A stretch of DNA of 52,142 nucleotides. It comes from Oscillatoria sp. SIO1A7 (GTDB lineage: Bacteria; Cyanobacteriota; Cyanobacteriia; Cyanobacteriales; Laspinemataceae). The DNA is taken from assembly GCA_010672965.1 (NCBI GenBank), contig JAAHFN010000047.1:1-52142 (forward strand). Reading direction: 5' to 3'. The notes beneath the pieces are model-generated. The model did no database searches and was not told where the DNA came from. It saw nothing but the letters and a program-made list of their open reading frames with translations. Positions 1-8,479 of the stretch are shown here, one piece after another; the stretch's first letter is position 1, and each line of letters opens with the position of its first letter. Both the position numbers and the translations under genes were made by a program.

Positions 1-174
1 CTTGCTCAGGGCTCACCCTCATACTCTCTCTCAGTTATCTGCCTCCGGGGTTGTGTATCGGATTAGGATACGCCCTTATTGGAGGTCTAGACTCTAGCCT
101 ATGTATTTAGCTAGAAACGAGTCGCACTTACACTTCTCGCCAATCGGCGCAAGGGCAAAAGGGAGCAAAAGGTT

Positions 175-405
175 ATGTCATCAGTAGCGATTGAAAATTT
201 GGTGGAGATAGTAGAGGCTTTACCGACGGAGCTGCAGGAGCGAGTGGTAGAGCATTTGCGCGAGTATATTGCCGATTTACAAGACGACCAGAGATGGGAC
301 GCATCGTTTAGTCGAACCCAATCGGCTTTGGAGGCGGCGGCGCGACGAGCAAAACAGGAACGGGTTGAAGGAAAGGCAACTGCGATGGATTACGAGCGGC
401 TATGA
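175..405 (+). CDS. Small antitoxin-like protein, no toxin partner visible
   Basis: A 76-residue acidic, mostly helical protein with the start MSSVAIENLVEIVEAL. The N-terminal half (VEALPTELQERVVEHLREYI) resembles the short helical proteins that in cyanobacteria sit before a PIN or RelE/ParE-type toxin. The C-terminal part is charged (AARRAKQERVEGKA), as expected of a segment that folds on a partner. No toxin gene follows: the next gene is rnc, convergent and only 21 bp away. It is therefore an orphan antitoxin-like gene or the survivor of a decayed pair. The AAGGTT just before the ATG is only a weak ribosome site. Family membership is inferred from general shape, not from a diagnostic motif. 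Confidence 0.5.
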   Translation: MSSVAIENLVEIVEALPTELQERVVEHLREYIADLQDDQRWDASFSRTQSALEAAARRAKQERVEGKATAMDYERL

Positions 406-426
406 AATCTGAGGTCCTTCCTTCGT

Positions 427-1143
427 TTAAAGTCCCAGTTTTTTCAGCGCATCTTCTGCAGCATGCTTTTGAGCATCCTGTTTGCGGCCGCCTTTGCCCG
501 TGCCGTAGGCTTTGCCCTTTACCCGCACTTCGGCGGTAAACTCTTTGGAATGCTCCGGCCCAGATTCGCCAACGATCGCATATTCTGGGTTTTCGAGAAA
601 CATCTTTAATGCCCATTGCTGGAAGCGATTTTTCGGATCCACCAGATTTTTCGGTTTCTCCTTAGTTCTATTCACCATAGTATCAGCCTCGGGCTCAAAC
701 AGCCGTTTCACATATGCGCGCACGGATTCAATATTACTGTCCAGAAGGTACGCGCCGATCAGGGCTTCAAAAGTATCGCAAAGCAAAGACGGGTTTTCTC
801 GCCCGCCATCTTTTATCGCTCCCTTGCCCAGGCGCATTTGCTCGCCCAAGTCGAGCTGTCTGGCGAAGCTTGCCAACTGCTTCTCATCTACTAAGGCAGA
901 ACGCAGGCGGGTTAGTTGGGCTTCGCTCATCTGCGGGTAGCGACTGTAGAGAAGCTCCCCGACTAAAAAACCCAACACGGCATCCCCCAAGAATTCTAGT
1001 CTTTCGTTATCTTCTCCTTCCTGCGGATTTTCATTTATGTAAGAGCGGTGGGTAAGGGCGCGAAGCTTGAGTTCTCGATCGCTAATCCTTGGAAGTTTTT
1101 GCAGGTTATTTTTACTCTGGATATCCATAGTTATGACACTCAC
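427..1143 (-). CDS. rnc: Ribonuclease III
   Basis: Double-stranded-RNA endonuclease for rRNA, mRNA and antisense-RNA processing in the cytoplasm. The signature NERLEFLGD lies at residues 46-54. By alignment with E. coli RNase III the acidic metal ligands are E47, E50, D54, D123 and E126 (CDTFEALIG). A double-stranded-RNA-binding domain fills roughly residues 168-238 and ends in the usual KHAAEDALKKLGL. The length of 238 is normal. The start is either the first ATG or the second one five codons later (MDIQSKNN); the sequence does not decide. It is convergent with the small gene to its left and has no visible operon partner. Cyanobacteria often carry more than one RNase III-type gene, so this need not be the only copy. 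Confidence 0.96.
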   Translation of the reverse strand: MSVITMDIQSKNNLQKLPRISDRELKLRALTHRSYINENPQEGEDNERLEFLGDAVLGFLVGELLYSRYPQMSEAQLTRLRSALVDEKQLASFARQLDLGEQMRLGKGAIKDGGRENPSLLCDTFEALIGAYLLDSNIESVRAYVKRLFEPEADTMVNRTKEKPKNLVDPKNRFQQWALKMFLENPEYAIVGESGPEHSKEFTAEVRVKGKAYGTGKGGRKQDAQKHAAEDALKKLGL

Positions 1144-1250
1144 ATCAAACAGCTATCTGTTAGTAGCTGCAAGGTGTAAGCTGATGTCTCGCGTGCAGTA
1201 GGTATAATTTGGAGCCGCACGCCCATACCATGACTCAATACATTAACTCG

Positions 1251-1299
1251 CTGTTTGGTCAAACATTTAGTCTGGCTTGCTGCTAGTTTGACCAAACAG
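1251..1299. repeat. Perfect 14-bp inverted repeat
   Basis: CTGTTTGGTCAAAC (1251-1264) and its exact reverse complement (1286-1299) enclose a 21-bp spacer. It lies about 110 bp upstream of the rnc start, so it could be an operator or a leader hairpin of rnc, or the footprint of a small element. There is no U-tract, so a terminator is unlikely. Confidence 0.7.
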
Positions 1300-1907
1300 G
1301 GAGGCAATTTATCGCTCGTATCGGCGTGCAGATACACATATATATACTGCACGGGAGACAGCAGCCCACTGTTTAAGGGTATAGAGTCGATGCTGTCGAA
1401 ACCGAGTATAGCAAGCGGGCTAGTCCCCTGTCAAGGTTACATGGGGACCGGGGCAAAGGGTCATATGGGGACCAGGAGAGATGGGGAATTGCTAATTGGG
1501 GCTCAACGAATGGCTCAGGAGAGCATTGGGAATTGGGTACATTAGAGGTCCCTCTTGATTTAGTAATTACGCGATCTAGGTCAGATTTTTGGTAGCGCAG
1601 TATTGACATTTATTGCGATCGCTTACGTTTGTAGGGGTTGCGTTTGTACAAAAAAGCGATCGCTATGGTTAATTTCCCGGCATTCTAGCCCTGCTTTCAT
1701 TACGCGACTAATTTATATTTGCTATAAACTATGTTAAATATTTAAGTATTTATTTTTATTTTAAATAAATAGCTACTTAATAATTAGCGTAAATTCTTGG
1801 ACTGAGAAAATTAAAGGAATGAGGACAGGAGAATAGGTTTGTTTTTATTCAATTTATAAATTTTTGTTTACACTTATCAATCATTGTTAATAAATCGAGG
1901 CTATAGC

Positions 1908-1949
1908 TACCCATAACGTTATGGGTAAAAAAAATCACTAGCGTATAAT
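1908..1949 (+). promoter_or_regulatory. parB promoter with 20-bp palindromic operator or centromere-like site
   Basis: A perfect 20-bp palindrome built on CCATAACGTTATGG covers 1908-1927. A consensus -10 box TATAAT follows at 1944-1949, which puts the palindrome over the -35 region. Transcription would begin near 1956, leaving almost no leader before the TTG at 1960; the ATG at 1987 is therefore the likelier start. A palindrome covering the promoter of a ParB-family gene suggests autoregulation or a parS-like site. It does not resemble the chromosomal parS consensus TGTTTCACGTGAAACA. Confidence 0.65.
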
Positions 1950-1986
1950 GTCTGTGTGATTGAGTCCAAATTCAGGCGACAGACAG

Positions 1987-2901
1987 ATGCCAGATAAGAA
2001 AACCCAGGTAAAGGCTGCATTCTTGCCCTTTGAAGCCATTCAGTTCCCCAGCCAACAGCCGAGGCGATACTTCGACCCGGACAAAATGGCACAACTTATC
2101 GAATCGGTGAAGCATCATGGAATTTTAGAGCCGCTCTTGGTTCGACCCGTCAGCGATACCAAATATGAATTAGTGGCGGGGGAACGGCGCTATCGTGCTG
2201 CTGTGCAAGCAGGCTTGGCTGAAGTTCCCGTCACCATAAAAAAGTTGACCGACGAAGAGGCACTCCAGATTTCTCTGACTGAAAACTTGCAACGGGAAGA
2301 CTTGAACCCAGTTGACGAAACAGAAGGAATTTTGTCTTTACTGTCAGTGCGACTGGGTTTAGCGGTGCAACCGGTGGTTTCCCTTCTGTACCAGCTTCAA
2401 AATCAGTCCAAGAAGAAGGCAGCGAAAAATGTCAATCCCCATTCTTTGAGAACCGTGATCCAGGTGTTTCAAGAGCTAGGGTTGATGAGTTGGGAGTCTT
2501 TCGTCAGCAATCGCCTTCCTTTGCTCAAGTTGCCTCCGGATATCTTGGAGGTTTTGCGTCAGGGGAAGATTGCTTACACAAAGGCAAAAGCTCTCTCATT
2601 GGTTAAGGATGAAGAGACCAGAAAAAGGTTGCTGCAAGAAGCTCTAGATAAAAACCTTTCCTTGAAGGCAATTAAGGAAAAGATTGCTCGATTGAAAATC
2701 CAACCGGAGACTGCCGATCCTGACTTTCAAATCAAGGAGATTGGTCGTCGCTTGAAGAAAGCTAAGCCCTGGAAGCGAAACCCAAGGCAGTGGCATAAAG
2801 TGCGGGAGTATCTTGACAAAATTGAAGCTCTTTTAAATGAAGTGGAAGGCGATTCTCCTAGCCCCGAGGGGACGGCTACGCTTGCGGAAACGCTACGCTA
2901 G
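1987..2901 (+). CDS. parB: ParB/RepB/Spo0J-family partition protein (orphan)
   Basis: DNA-binding CTPase-type partition protein of the ParB N-terminal superfamily. An open TTG start lies 27 bp upstream at 1960, but the promoter position favours the ATG at 1987. Visible motifs are QPRRYFD, the GERRYRA box and ENLQREDLNPVDE, followed by a helix-turn-helix region and a basic C-terminal part rich in K and R. No parA gene is adjacent. The order parA-parB is usual on plasmids, so this is either a plasmid remnant or a ParB-like regulator acting on the palindrome at 1908-1927. The last residues (PSPEGTATLAETLR) are encoded by a dispersed small palindromic repeat (GGGGACGGCTACGC type), so the native C-terminus has been replaced or extended by a mobile repeat. 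Confidence 0.85.
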   Translation: MPDKKTQVKAAFLPFEAIQFPSQQPRRYFDPDKMAQLIESVKHHGILEPLLVRPVSDTKYELVAGERRYRAAVQAGLAEVPVTIKKLTDEEALQISLTENLQREDLNPVDETEGILSLLSVRLGLAVQPVVSLLYQLQNQSKKKAAKNVNPHSLRTVIQVFQELGLMSWESFVSNRLPLLKLPPDILEVLRQGKIAYTKAKALSLVKDEETRKRLLQEALDKNLSLKAIKEKIARLKIQPETADPDFQIKEIGRRLKKAKPWKRNPRQWHKVREYLDKIEALLNEVEGDSPSPEGTATLAETLR

Positions 2902-2945
2902 CGCGACGGTTATATATAAGCTCTGAAGGGCGCTCTGAAGGGCTC

Positions 2946-3050
2946 ATACCATTTTGGATGCCCGGATGCAAGGATTTTGCATTGGGGACGCTCTTCGTCC
3001 GGGACTTCTCTAGCTTTCCTCTTGGTAACAATCTTTTTTCAAAATGGTAT
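2946..3050. mobile_element. 105-bp inverted-repeat element, copy 1
   Basis: Ends are ATACCATTTTG and its reverse complement. A second copy of identical length lies at 3142-3246. The first 40 bp and last 40 bp of the two copies are nearly identical while the middles differ. No transposase is present, so it resembles a MITE or a REP-type element. No target duplication is evident. Confidence 0.75.
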
Positions 3051-3059
3051 CGTGCCAGA

Positions 3060-3109
3060 GCAAAAGCGCCGTTTTCCTGCCATGCATGGCAGGAAAACGG
3101 CGCTTTTGC
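3060..3109. repeat. Perfect 50-bp palindrome
   Basis: Two 25-bp arms with no spacer, centred on ATGCAT at 3082-3087; the outer ends read GCAAAAGCGCC and GGCGCTTTTGC. It sits between the two 105-bp elements, so the three units form a symmetric cluster. It would form a cruciform or a very stable hairpin. Confidence 0.9.
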
Positions 3110-3141
3110 CTCCAGGGGCAATCGGGCTAAATATGCGGGGA

Positions 3142-3246
3142 ATACCATTTTGGATGCCCGGATGCAAGGATTTTGGATTGAGGAAACCCTCTCTGTGCGA
3201 AGCTTATAGCCTTCCCCTTGGTAACAATCTTTTTTCAGAATGGTAT
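3142..3246. mobile_element. 105-bp inverted-repeat element, copy 2
   Basis: Same orientation and same length as the copy at 2946-3050. The right end has one mismatch (CAGAATGGTAT). Confidence 0.75.
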
Positions 3247-3766
3247 CATCTCCAATTGGCATAACATTACCAAGCCAGTATCTATAGAGCGACATTGCCA
3301 AAAGAATCTGGTTAGCGAGCCACAATCTTTATAAAAACTGGCCAAAAATCTTGTTTGCTTACGCTAAAATTTTGACATTTTAGGCTGTCTGATCCTCTCC
3401 GATTCGGACAATTGTTTGCAGTATTTACCTTTTTTTGTTTTTCAATGTAAACAAATATTAAAATTTTGATGAATAAGAGTTTTTATGTTAGATTGTGTCT
3501 ATACTCTTAGGAAGAGTTGAATAGGTCTAAAAAACAAGTCGATTAGAAATGAAATCTTATCGGCTATCGCCTATAACGTTGGTTCAGTAAAAAGAGTTGA
3601 TAGAACGTGCAGAATGTGTAAGGCACTAGAGAGCCCGTGCATTATTGCTTTCTACCAACCTTGTAGGGGCGTCTGGCCAAACGCCCCTACCCCAAAATAA
3701 CTAGATTCGGGTAATACTGTACCGATGCTCTAGAAGACCTAGTGATTGTAAAACCGGAGAATATAG
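3247..3766. other. Gene-free, AT-rich stretch before the secreted-protein gene
   Basis: No gene seen. It contains an AT-rich core (about 3340-3500) and a dispersed hairpin with arms GTAGGGGCGT/ACGCCCCTAC at 3663-3690. The promoter of the gene at 3767 presumably lies here but no clear boxes stand out. Confidence 0.5.
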
Positions 3767-4546
3767 ATGAAGAAAATAGCTCAAGCATTGTGCGCTTGCA
3801 TGCTCATCCTGCTGATGTCTATGACTGTGGCAATGAGTCCTGCACTGGCAGGGCTCACTTGTTACGATGTAAATGGAATTGAATTCCCCTCAGAGGATTG
3901 CAGTGTGGGTAGTTCACAATGTACACAGTGTGTGTATGTTCCAGAAGGACAGGATCCTAAAGACAAACCAGTGTGTCTAGAGTACGCGAGTTCAGAACGC
4001 GATCAGCAGACAGTGACGGAGAGGTGGAATTGTTGCGACCCATTACCGCAAAAACACAATCTATTAGGGGGAGGCATCGTTACAGACACGGTAGTATATC
4101 ACACAACGTGTGAGTCGTTGAGTAATCAGGTGGAGCTATTTACAACGTTTTATAGCAATCCAGACATTGAGGTACGACGAGTGGCATGTCCAGGAACTGC
4201 AACTTCAACTAAACGTGCGTCAACTGAACTTGCATTGAGTGACAAAAAAGTGCGAAAGGTCAAGCGATTCTCTTTGACAGCAACTCGGCCGACATACAGT
4301 CTACAGTTAGACTCAAATCTACCGAACAAAAGGTTAACTTGCCGGAATTTGGACAACAAGTATGAAACATCGGTAAACGAGTATAATTGTGGATTCAATT
4401 TAGACGACATCGGCTCTGGCGAGATCGCAGTCCAAAAAGATTATTGTATGTCCCCAGCAATAACCGCATTCTCAATGCTACCTTTCGTGAACGAAGTGAA
4501 ATGTAAGCTAATAGAGAAAAGTTTTGACTTAGGAATCAACCCCTAA
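3767..4546 (+). CDS. Secreted cysteine-rich protein of unknown function
   Basis: 259 residues. The start MKKIAQAL is followed by a hydrophobic stretch (ACMLILLMSMTVAMSP) and a signal-peptidase I site ALA|G at about residues 27-29, so the protein is exported. The mature part contains 13 cysteines, including one CC pair and the cluster CSVGSSQCTQC, which suggests a disulphide-bonded extracellular fold. GGAG at 3756-3759 lies 7 nt before the ATG and supports the start. No family is recognised. It stands alone between repeat-rich regions. Its base composition is more AT-rich than its neighbours and it lacks HIP1 sites, which is compatible with acquisition by transfer, but that is inference. Confidence 0.85.
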   Translation: MKKIAQALCACMLILLMSMTVAMSPALAGLTCYDVNGIEFPSEDCSVGSSQCTQCVYVPEGQDPKDKPVCLEYASSERDQQTVTERWNCCDPLPQKHNLLGGGIVTDTVVYHTTCESLSNQVELFTTFYSNPDIEVRRVACPGTATSTKRASTELALSDKKVRKVKRFSLTATRPTYSLQLDSNLPNKRLTCRNLDNKYETSVNEYNCGFNLDDIGSGEIAVQKDYCMSPAITAFSMLPFVNEVKCKLIEKSFDLGINP

Positions 4547-5134
4547 CTGCTTTTTCTTCCTAACTCAACCCTCTCGACTTCACTCCTAACCCAAATCAAC
4601 CAACGGCGAGTCGTATTCATCAATACGACTCGCCGTTGCATTTTGCTTGTAAATAGCGAATGGCTTGCTAAGAGATTTACAAATACAGGACTTACGCAAC
4701 GACAAAGAGCGATTCTCCTTGCGGAGACGCTTCGCGAACGGGGCAACCACGGGGGGATTGCCCCTACAAATACTAGATATAGACAGGCAAGCGTAAGTCC
4801 TGAAATAAATATTTCTCCCTCGCTTCCCCTTAGGACAGACAACGGAAAAGTCTCTCGGCACCGGACAGGCGCTCCGCCCGTCCTACGAATTGGATAATTT
4901 GTTTTTTTAATTCCCTAAGTCGGCGGCACCCAGAAAAGCCTCTAAGGCTCCGGGCATCGATCGCACTTATACGATGACAATTCACATCGATCGCCGTATA
5001 TATAGTAGAGTGCTAGACTACTACCGGGCTTGTCCCCGGTCCCATGCTCCCTGTTCCCCTCCGGTTCCTCGATCTCCCATTCTCCTGCCAATCGGGTAAA
5101 TTAAATCTGGGGAACTGCCAAAAATTATTGCTAA
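4547..5134. other. Gene-free stretch before recJ
   Basis: Holds an inverted repeat (GGCGAGTCGTATT with its complement, about 4602-4635), a dispersed element at 4686-4802, and a short dispersed palindrome inside that element. No gene supported. Confidence 0.5.
4686..4802. mobile_element. Family 5 inverted-repeat element, copy A
   Basis: Ends CAGGACTTACGC and GCGTAAGTCCTG, 117 bp, no coding capacity. The same ends occur at 10680-10771, 15748-15840, 27214-27449 (interrupted) and 45425-45513. Confidence 0.8.
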
Positions 5135-8041
5135 ATGCCGGAGCAGCAGACTCAATGGCAAATCTTGCCACCAGTGGAGCCACCGGCGTGGGTCGTCAGC
5201 GAAGTGCGACGCCACGCGCCGGACCTTTCTGGTTTCGATGCGGCGCAACTTCTCTGGCAGAGGGGAATCCGAGACCGGGAAGAGTTGGCTCGCTTTCTGA
5301 ATCCAGAACTATATCAACCGGCCAGTCCCTTTGAATTTGACTGGGAGATGCAGTGGGCCGTAGAGCGGATCTTGGAGGCGGGGGATAAGGGAGAAAAAGT
5401 AGCTATCTGGGGCGACTTCGATGCGGACGGCGTGACAGCTACTGCGGTTCTTTGGGACGGATTGAGTCAGTTTTTAGAAAACCTAACCTACTACATTCCC
5501 AATCGCCTGACGGAATCCCACGGTCTCAACCTGCCGGGGATTGATGCTTTAGCGGAGTCGGGCATTAATTTAATTGTCACTTGCGACACCGGAAGTACCA
5601 ATCTGCCAGAATTAGAACGGGCTCGCGACTTGGGTATGGATGTCATTATTACCGACCACCATACCCTCCCGCCCGATCGCCCGCCAGCGGTAGCAATAGT
5701 CAACCCTCGCTATCTGCCTGGGGACCATCCTTTGGCCCATCTGTCTGGGGTGGCGGTGGCCTATAAACTGGTGGAAGCGCTCTACATGACTCTGCCAGAA
5801 GTGCCGGAGCGGCCTTTAGAGGAATTATTGGATTTGGTGGCGATCGGTTTAATTGCCGATTTGGTCGAGTTAAAGGGGGATTGCCGCTATCTGGCTCAAC
5901 TAGGTATTGCACGGCTGCAACAGGAGGCTCGCAAGCCCAAAGCCCAGCGCCGTCGCCCGGGAGTCGGCTATTTGTTGGAGTTTTGCCGCAAAACCGGCGA
6001 TCGCCCCACGGATATTTCCTTCGGCATCGGTCCGAGAATTAACGCCGTCAGCCGCATTCACGGGGATGCCTCTTTCTGCGTTCAATTGCTCTCCAGCCAA
6101 GACGATCGCCTCTGCAAAAGACTGGCTCTAGAAACCGAACTGGCCAATACCCGCCGCCAATCTCTGCAAAAAGATGTTGCTGCCGATGTCAAAACCAAAC
6201 TAGAAACACTCGACCTTTCTACTACTAGCGTCATTGTTCTCGTTGACCCCCAATGGCCTGTAGGGGTTTTGGGTTTAGTCGCCGGTCAAGTAGCTCGGGA
6301 ATACGGTCGGCCGACTATTTTGCTCAGTACCGAAGGGAGTGTCGGGGCAGGGGAGCAGGGGAGCAGGGGAGCAGGGGAGCAGGGGAGACAAGGGGACCCA
6401 ACGACCGGCTCAGGACGGACAAGGGGACCCAACGACCGGCTCAGGACGGACAAGGAGCAGGGAGCAGGGGAGCAGCAAACTTCCCCCTTGCCCCCCGCTC
6501 GTCCTGAGCCGGTCGTTGGGCTCCCTGTATCCGCTCGTCCTGAGCCGGTCGTTGGGCTCCCTGTATCCGCTCGTCCTGAGCCGGTCGAAGGACCCCATGT
6601 ATCCGCTCGTCCTGAGCCGGTCGTTGGGCTCCCTGTATCCGCTCGTCCTGAGCCGGTCGAAAGACCCCCTGTATCCGCTCGTCCTGAGCCGGTCGAAGGA
6701 CCCCCTGTATCCGCTCGTCCTGAGCCGGTCGAAGGACCCCCTGTATCCGCTCGTCCTGAGCCGGTCGAAGGACCCCCCTTACCCTCCAAGGTCGCCCGGG
6801 GCTCGGCTCGTTCGGTTAACCAAATCGATCTCTATCAGTTAGTCAAAGACCAGGCTCATTTATTGCATCGGTTTGGAGGACATCCGATGGCGGCGGGCTT
6901 AAGCCTGCGCGAGGAAAATATCCCTATTTTTATTGAGGGAATTAACCGGCAATTGCGACAGCAACAGGCGGGAATCTTAGGAGCGCCAACCCTGCAAGCA
7001 GACCTGGTTGTCTCCGTGGACAAGTTGGGTCAAATGCTTTTCCGAGAATTGAAGCTACTCGAACCCTGCGGCATGGGCAATCCAGTCCCCCAATTGCTGA
7101 TTGAAAACTGCTGGTTTGCAGATGTTCGCCATCGGAACATTGAAGATTTTTCCGGTCGCAAAGTCCGCTATATTAAAACGACATTTAACATTTGCGATGA
7201 GTCGGCAGAGCAGGGGTTTCCGGGAGTATGGTGGGGACATTATCAGGATGAAATTCCCCAAGACCGGCGCTGCGATGCGATTGTCGAACTGGATTACAAT
7301 AGCTACAAAAAGCGCTATGAGTTACGCTTGACTGCCGTGCGGGCTCTAGCATCCGCAAGCGATTCTCCCGGAGAGAAGCTAAGCGATCGCCCGACAGCCA
7401 AAAGCTTGCCAATTCTGGACTGGCGCAATAGTCAGGGCGATCGTCATGGGATGCCTCTCGCCGGATCCCCCCAAACCCCCCTTAAAAACGCCATCGGCAA
7501 CGAAGCCCCCCCTTTCGCTCTTGGGGGGTTTGGGGGGGATACCGGTGCAACTACTGTTGACCAAACCCTTGACAATCTAGCGGAAAATTGCCTAGTTATC
7601 CGCAAGAGCCCGAGTAGTTGGGATGAGGTAAAAGAGTGGTATCGAGCTGCCGCTGCCTCGTCGAAGCAGTTGGCGATCGCTTATGAAGCTCCCCAACTAG
7701 AGCCACCCGTGCGAGTTTGGGAAAAATTGGTCGGTATTGCCAAGTATCTGAGCCGGACGGGCAAATCTTGCCAGCGCAGCCAAATTGTCGAAAAATTGGC
7801 CATAGGCGATCGCTCCCTCGATTTGGGATTGCAAACTCTGGCAGCTCTTGGCTTCGAGATTTCTTCAGAAGAGCAAGAACTGCGAGCGACCTGGCAGCAA
7901 CCCCCGGCAGCAGAACCATCAGCGGCGATCGAGCAGTTTCTGCTTGCTATTACTGAGGAGCAATTTCGCCGTCAATATTTTTCTACCGTTTCCTTAGATA
8001 CAATTCAAGCAATGGCAATTAGTAATAGTTCTGAGTTTTGA
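5135..8041 (+). CDS. recJ: Single-stranded-DNA-specific exonuclease RecJ with large in-frame repeat insertion
   Basis: 5'-3' single-strand exonuclease of the DHH superfamily, acting in recombination and mismatch repair. Metal-binding motifs are DFDADGVTA (94-102), CDTGS (150-154) and DHHTL (174-178), followed by SGVAVAYKL and the FGIGPRINAVSRI box. The DHHA1 nucleic-acid-binding part resumes at VARGSARSVNQIDLYQL. Between LLSTEG and VARGSARS an insert of about 145 residues (roughly 401-550) is made of GAGEQG repeats and eight 12-residue units of the form SARPEPVEGPPV. A second in-frame insertion (about residues 777-802) comes from a CCCCCCAA inverted-repeat element. At 968 residues it is far longer than the usual 570-800. 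Reading frame and motifs are intact, so it is probably functional. Start: ATG at 5135, MPEQQTQW. Confidence 0.93.
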   Translation: MPEQQTQWQILPPVEPPAWVVSEVRRHAPDLSGFDAAQLLWQRGIRDREELARFLNPELYQPASPFEFDWEMQWAVERILEAGDKGEKVAIWGDFDADGVTATAVLWDGLSQFLENLTYYIPNRLTESHGLNLPGIDALAESGINLIVTCDTGSTNLPELERARDLGMDVIITDHHTLPPDRPPAVAIVNPRYLPGDHPLAHLSGVAVAYKLVEALYMTLPEVPERPLEELLDLVAIGLIADLVELKGDCRYLAQLGIARLQQEARKPKAQRRRPGVGYLLEFCRKTGDRPTDISFGIGPRINAVSRIHGDASFCVQLLSSQDDRLCKRLALETELANTRRQSLQKDVAADVKTKLETLDLSTTSVIVLVDPQWPVGVLGLVAGQVAREYGRPTILLSTEGSVGAGEQGSRGAGEQGRQGDPTTGSGRTRGPNDRLRTDKEQGAGEQQTSPLPPARPEPVVGLPVSARPEPVVGLPVSARPEPVEGPHVSARPEPVVGLPVSARPEPVERPPVSARPEPVEGPPVSARPEPVEGPPVSARPEPVEGPPLPSKVARGSARSVNQIDLYQLVKDQAHLLHRFGGHPMAAGLSLREENIPIFIEGINRQLRQQQAGILGAPTLQADLVVSVDKLGQMLFRELKLLEPCGMGNPVPQLLIENCWFADVRHRNIEDFSGRKVRYIKTTFNICDESAEQGFPGVWWGHYQDEIPQDRRCDAIVELDYNSYKKRYELRLTAVRALASASDSPGEKLSDRPTAKSLPILDWRNSQGDRHGMPLAGSPQTPLKNAIGNEAPPFALGGFGGDTGATTVDQTLDNLAENCLVIRKSPSSWDEVKEWYRAAAASSKQLAIAYEAPQLEPPVRVWEKLVGIAKYLSRTGKSCQRSQIVEKLAIGDRSLDLGLQTLAALGFEISSEEQELRATWQQPPAAEPSAAIEQFLLAITEEQFRRQYFSTVSLDTIQAMAISNSSEF
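6496..6783 (+). repeat. Eight tandem 36-bp repeats inside recJ
   Basis: Units begin CGCTCGTCCTGAGCC; the period of 36 holds exactly from 6496 to 6748. Each encodes SARPEPV(V/E)GxPV. The core GTCCTGAGC...TCGAAGGAC is the dispersed palindrome that also occurs alone at about 35965-35990 and 36030-36055. Two inverted partial units lie just upstream (about 6396-6455), after an 8-bp GGGGAGCA run. Because 36 is a multiple of 3 and no unit contains a stop, several other frames stay open too. Confidence 0.95.
7464..7540. mobile_element. Family 6 inverted-repeat element inside recJ
   Basis: Ends GATCCCCCCAAACCCCCC and its near complement, 77 bp, read through in frame by recJ. Related copies lie at 9239-9329 and 39873-39916. 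Confidence 0.75.
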
Positions 8042-8479
8042 GTTATTAAATTGAGAGTTATATAAAACTTAATAAATTATAAAAAATAGCGTTTTATATT
8101 GCTTACTATTTATATGCAATAATTAGTATATCTGATTGCTTTCTTGTTGTAGGGCTACAGAAAAATGGTCTATTCTAGAAGTAACAACTAAATGAGATCG
8201 CCTCTTTGGGTCCATTAAAATTTTGGCAGATAGGGTTGATTGCTTTAATGGGATACAGATAACTCTATAAGTGGTTTGGGGTAGTAATAAGGAACTATAA
8301 AAAACGAAAGTTTTCGGTGCGGCATTTACTGCAATAGTAAAAAAAACTTCACCTAAAAATAAAACCCATCTGCCAGGTTTAGAAATGGGAAAATAGCCCA
8401 AATTTTCCGGGAGAGGAAAATATAGCAAAGAAGATCTAAAAAGACCTAAAACCTGCAAGCTCAACCTATCAAAAAGGCC
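8042..8479. other. AT-rich gene-free stretch
   Basis: No gene supported on either strand. It is strongly AT-rich after recJ (8042-8130) and probably carries the recJ terminator region and the promoter for the gene at 8480. Confidence 0.45.

Larger units (their letters stand above)
1144..1959. other. Gene-free stretch between rnc and parB
   Basis: No convincing gene. It holds a 14-bp inverted repeat (1251-1299), a GTGCAG/CTGCAC hairpin at about 1325-1354, a G-rich patch at 1440-1475, two HIP1 sites near 1617 and 1660, and from about 1715 an AT-rich stretch running into the parB promoter. Confidence 0.6.

Noticed and set aside
1-174. Possible gene end or promoter at the left edge
   Set aside because: No frame or motif can be supported; only a weak AAGGTT ribosome-site-like sequence before 175.
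2876-3325. 149-codon minus frame across the two 105-bp elements and the palindrome
   Set aside because: Entirely made of repeat sequence, with internal duplication from the elements and no protein-like pattern.
6286-6842. Open frames of 167 codons on both strands across the recJ repeat array
   Set aside because: The 36-bp unit lacks stops in several frames; the product is only the repeated TGSGRAD or VLSRSKD peptide, while the RecJ frame has conserved motifs on both sides.
8123-8464. 113-codon minus frame between recJ and the metalloprotein gene
   Set aside because: AT-rich region with a hydrophobic-looking chance translation; no ribosome site or family features, although it cannot be excluded fully.
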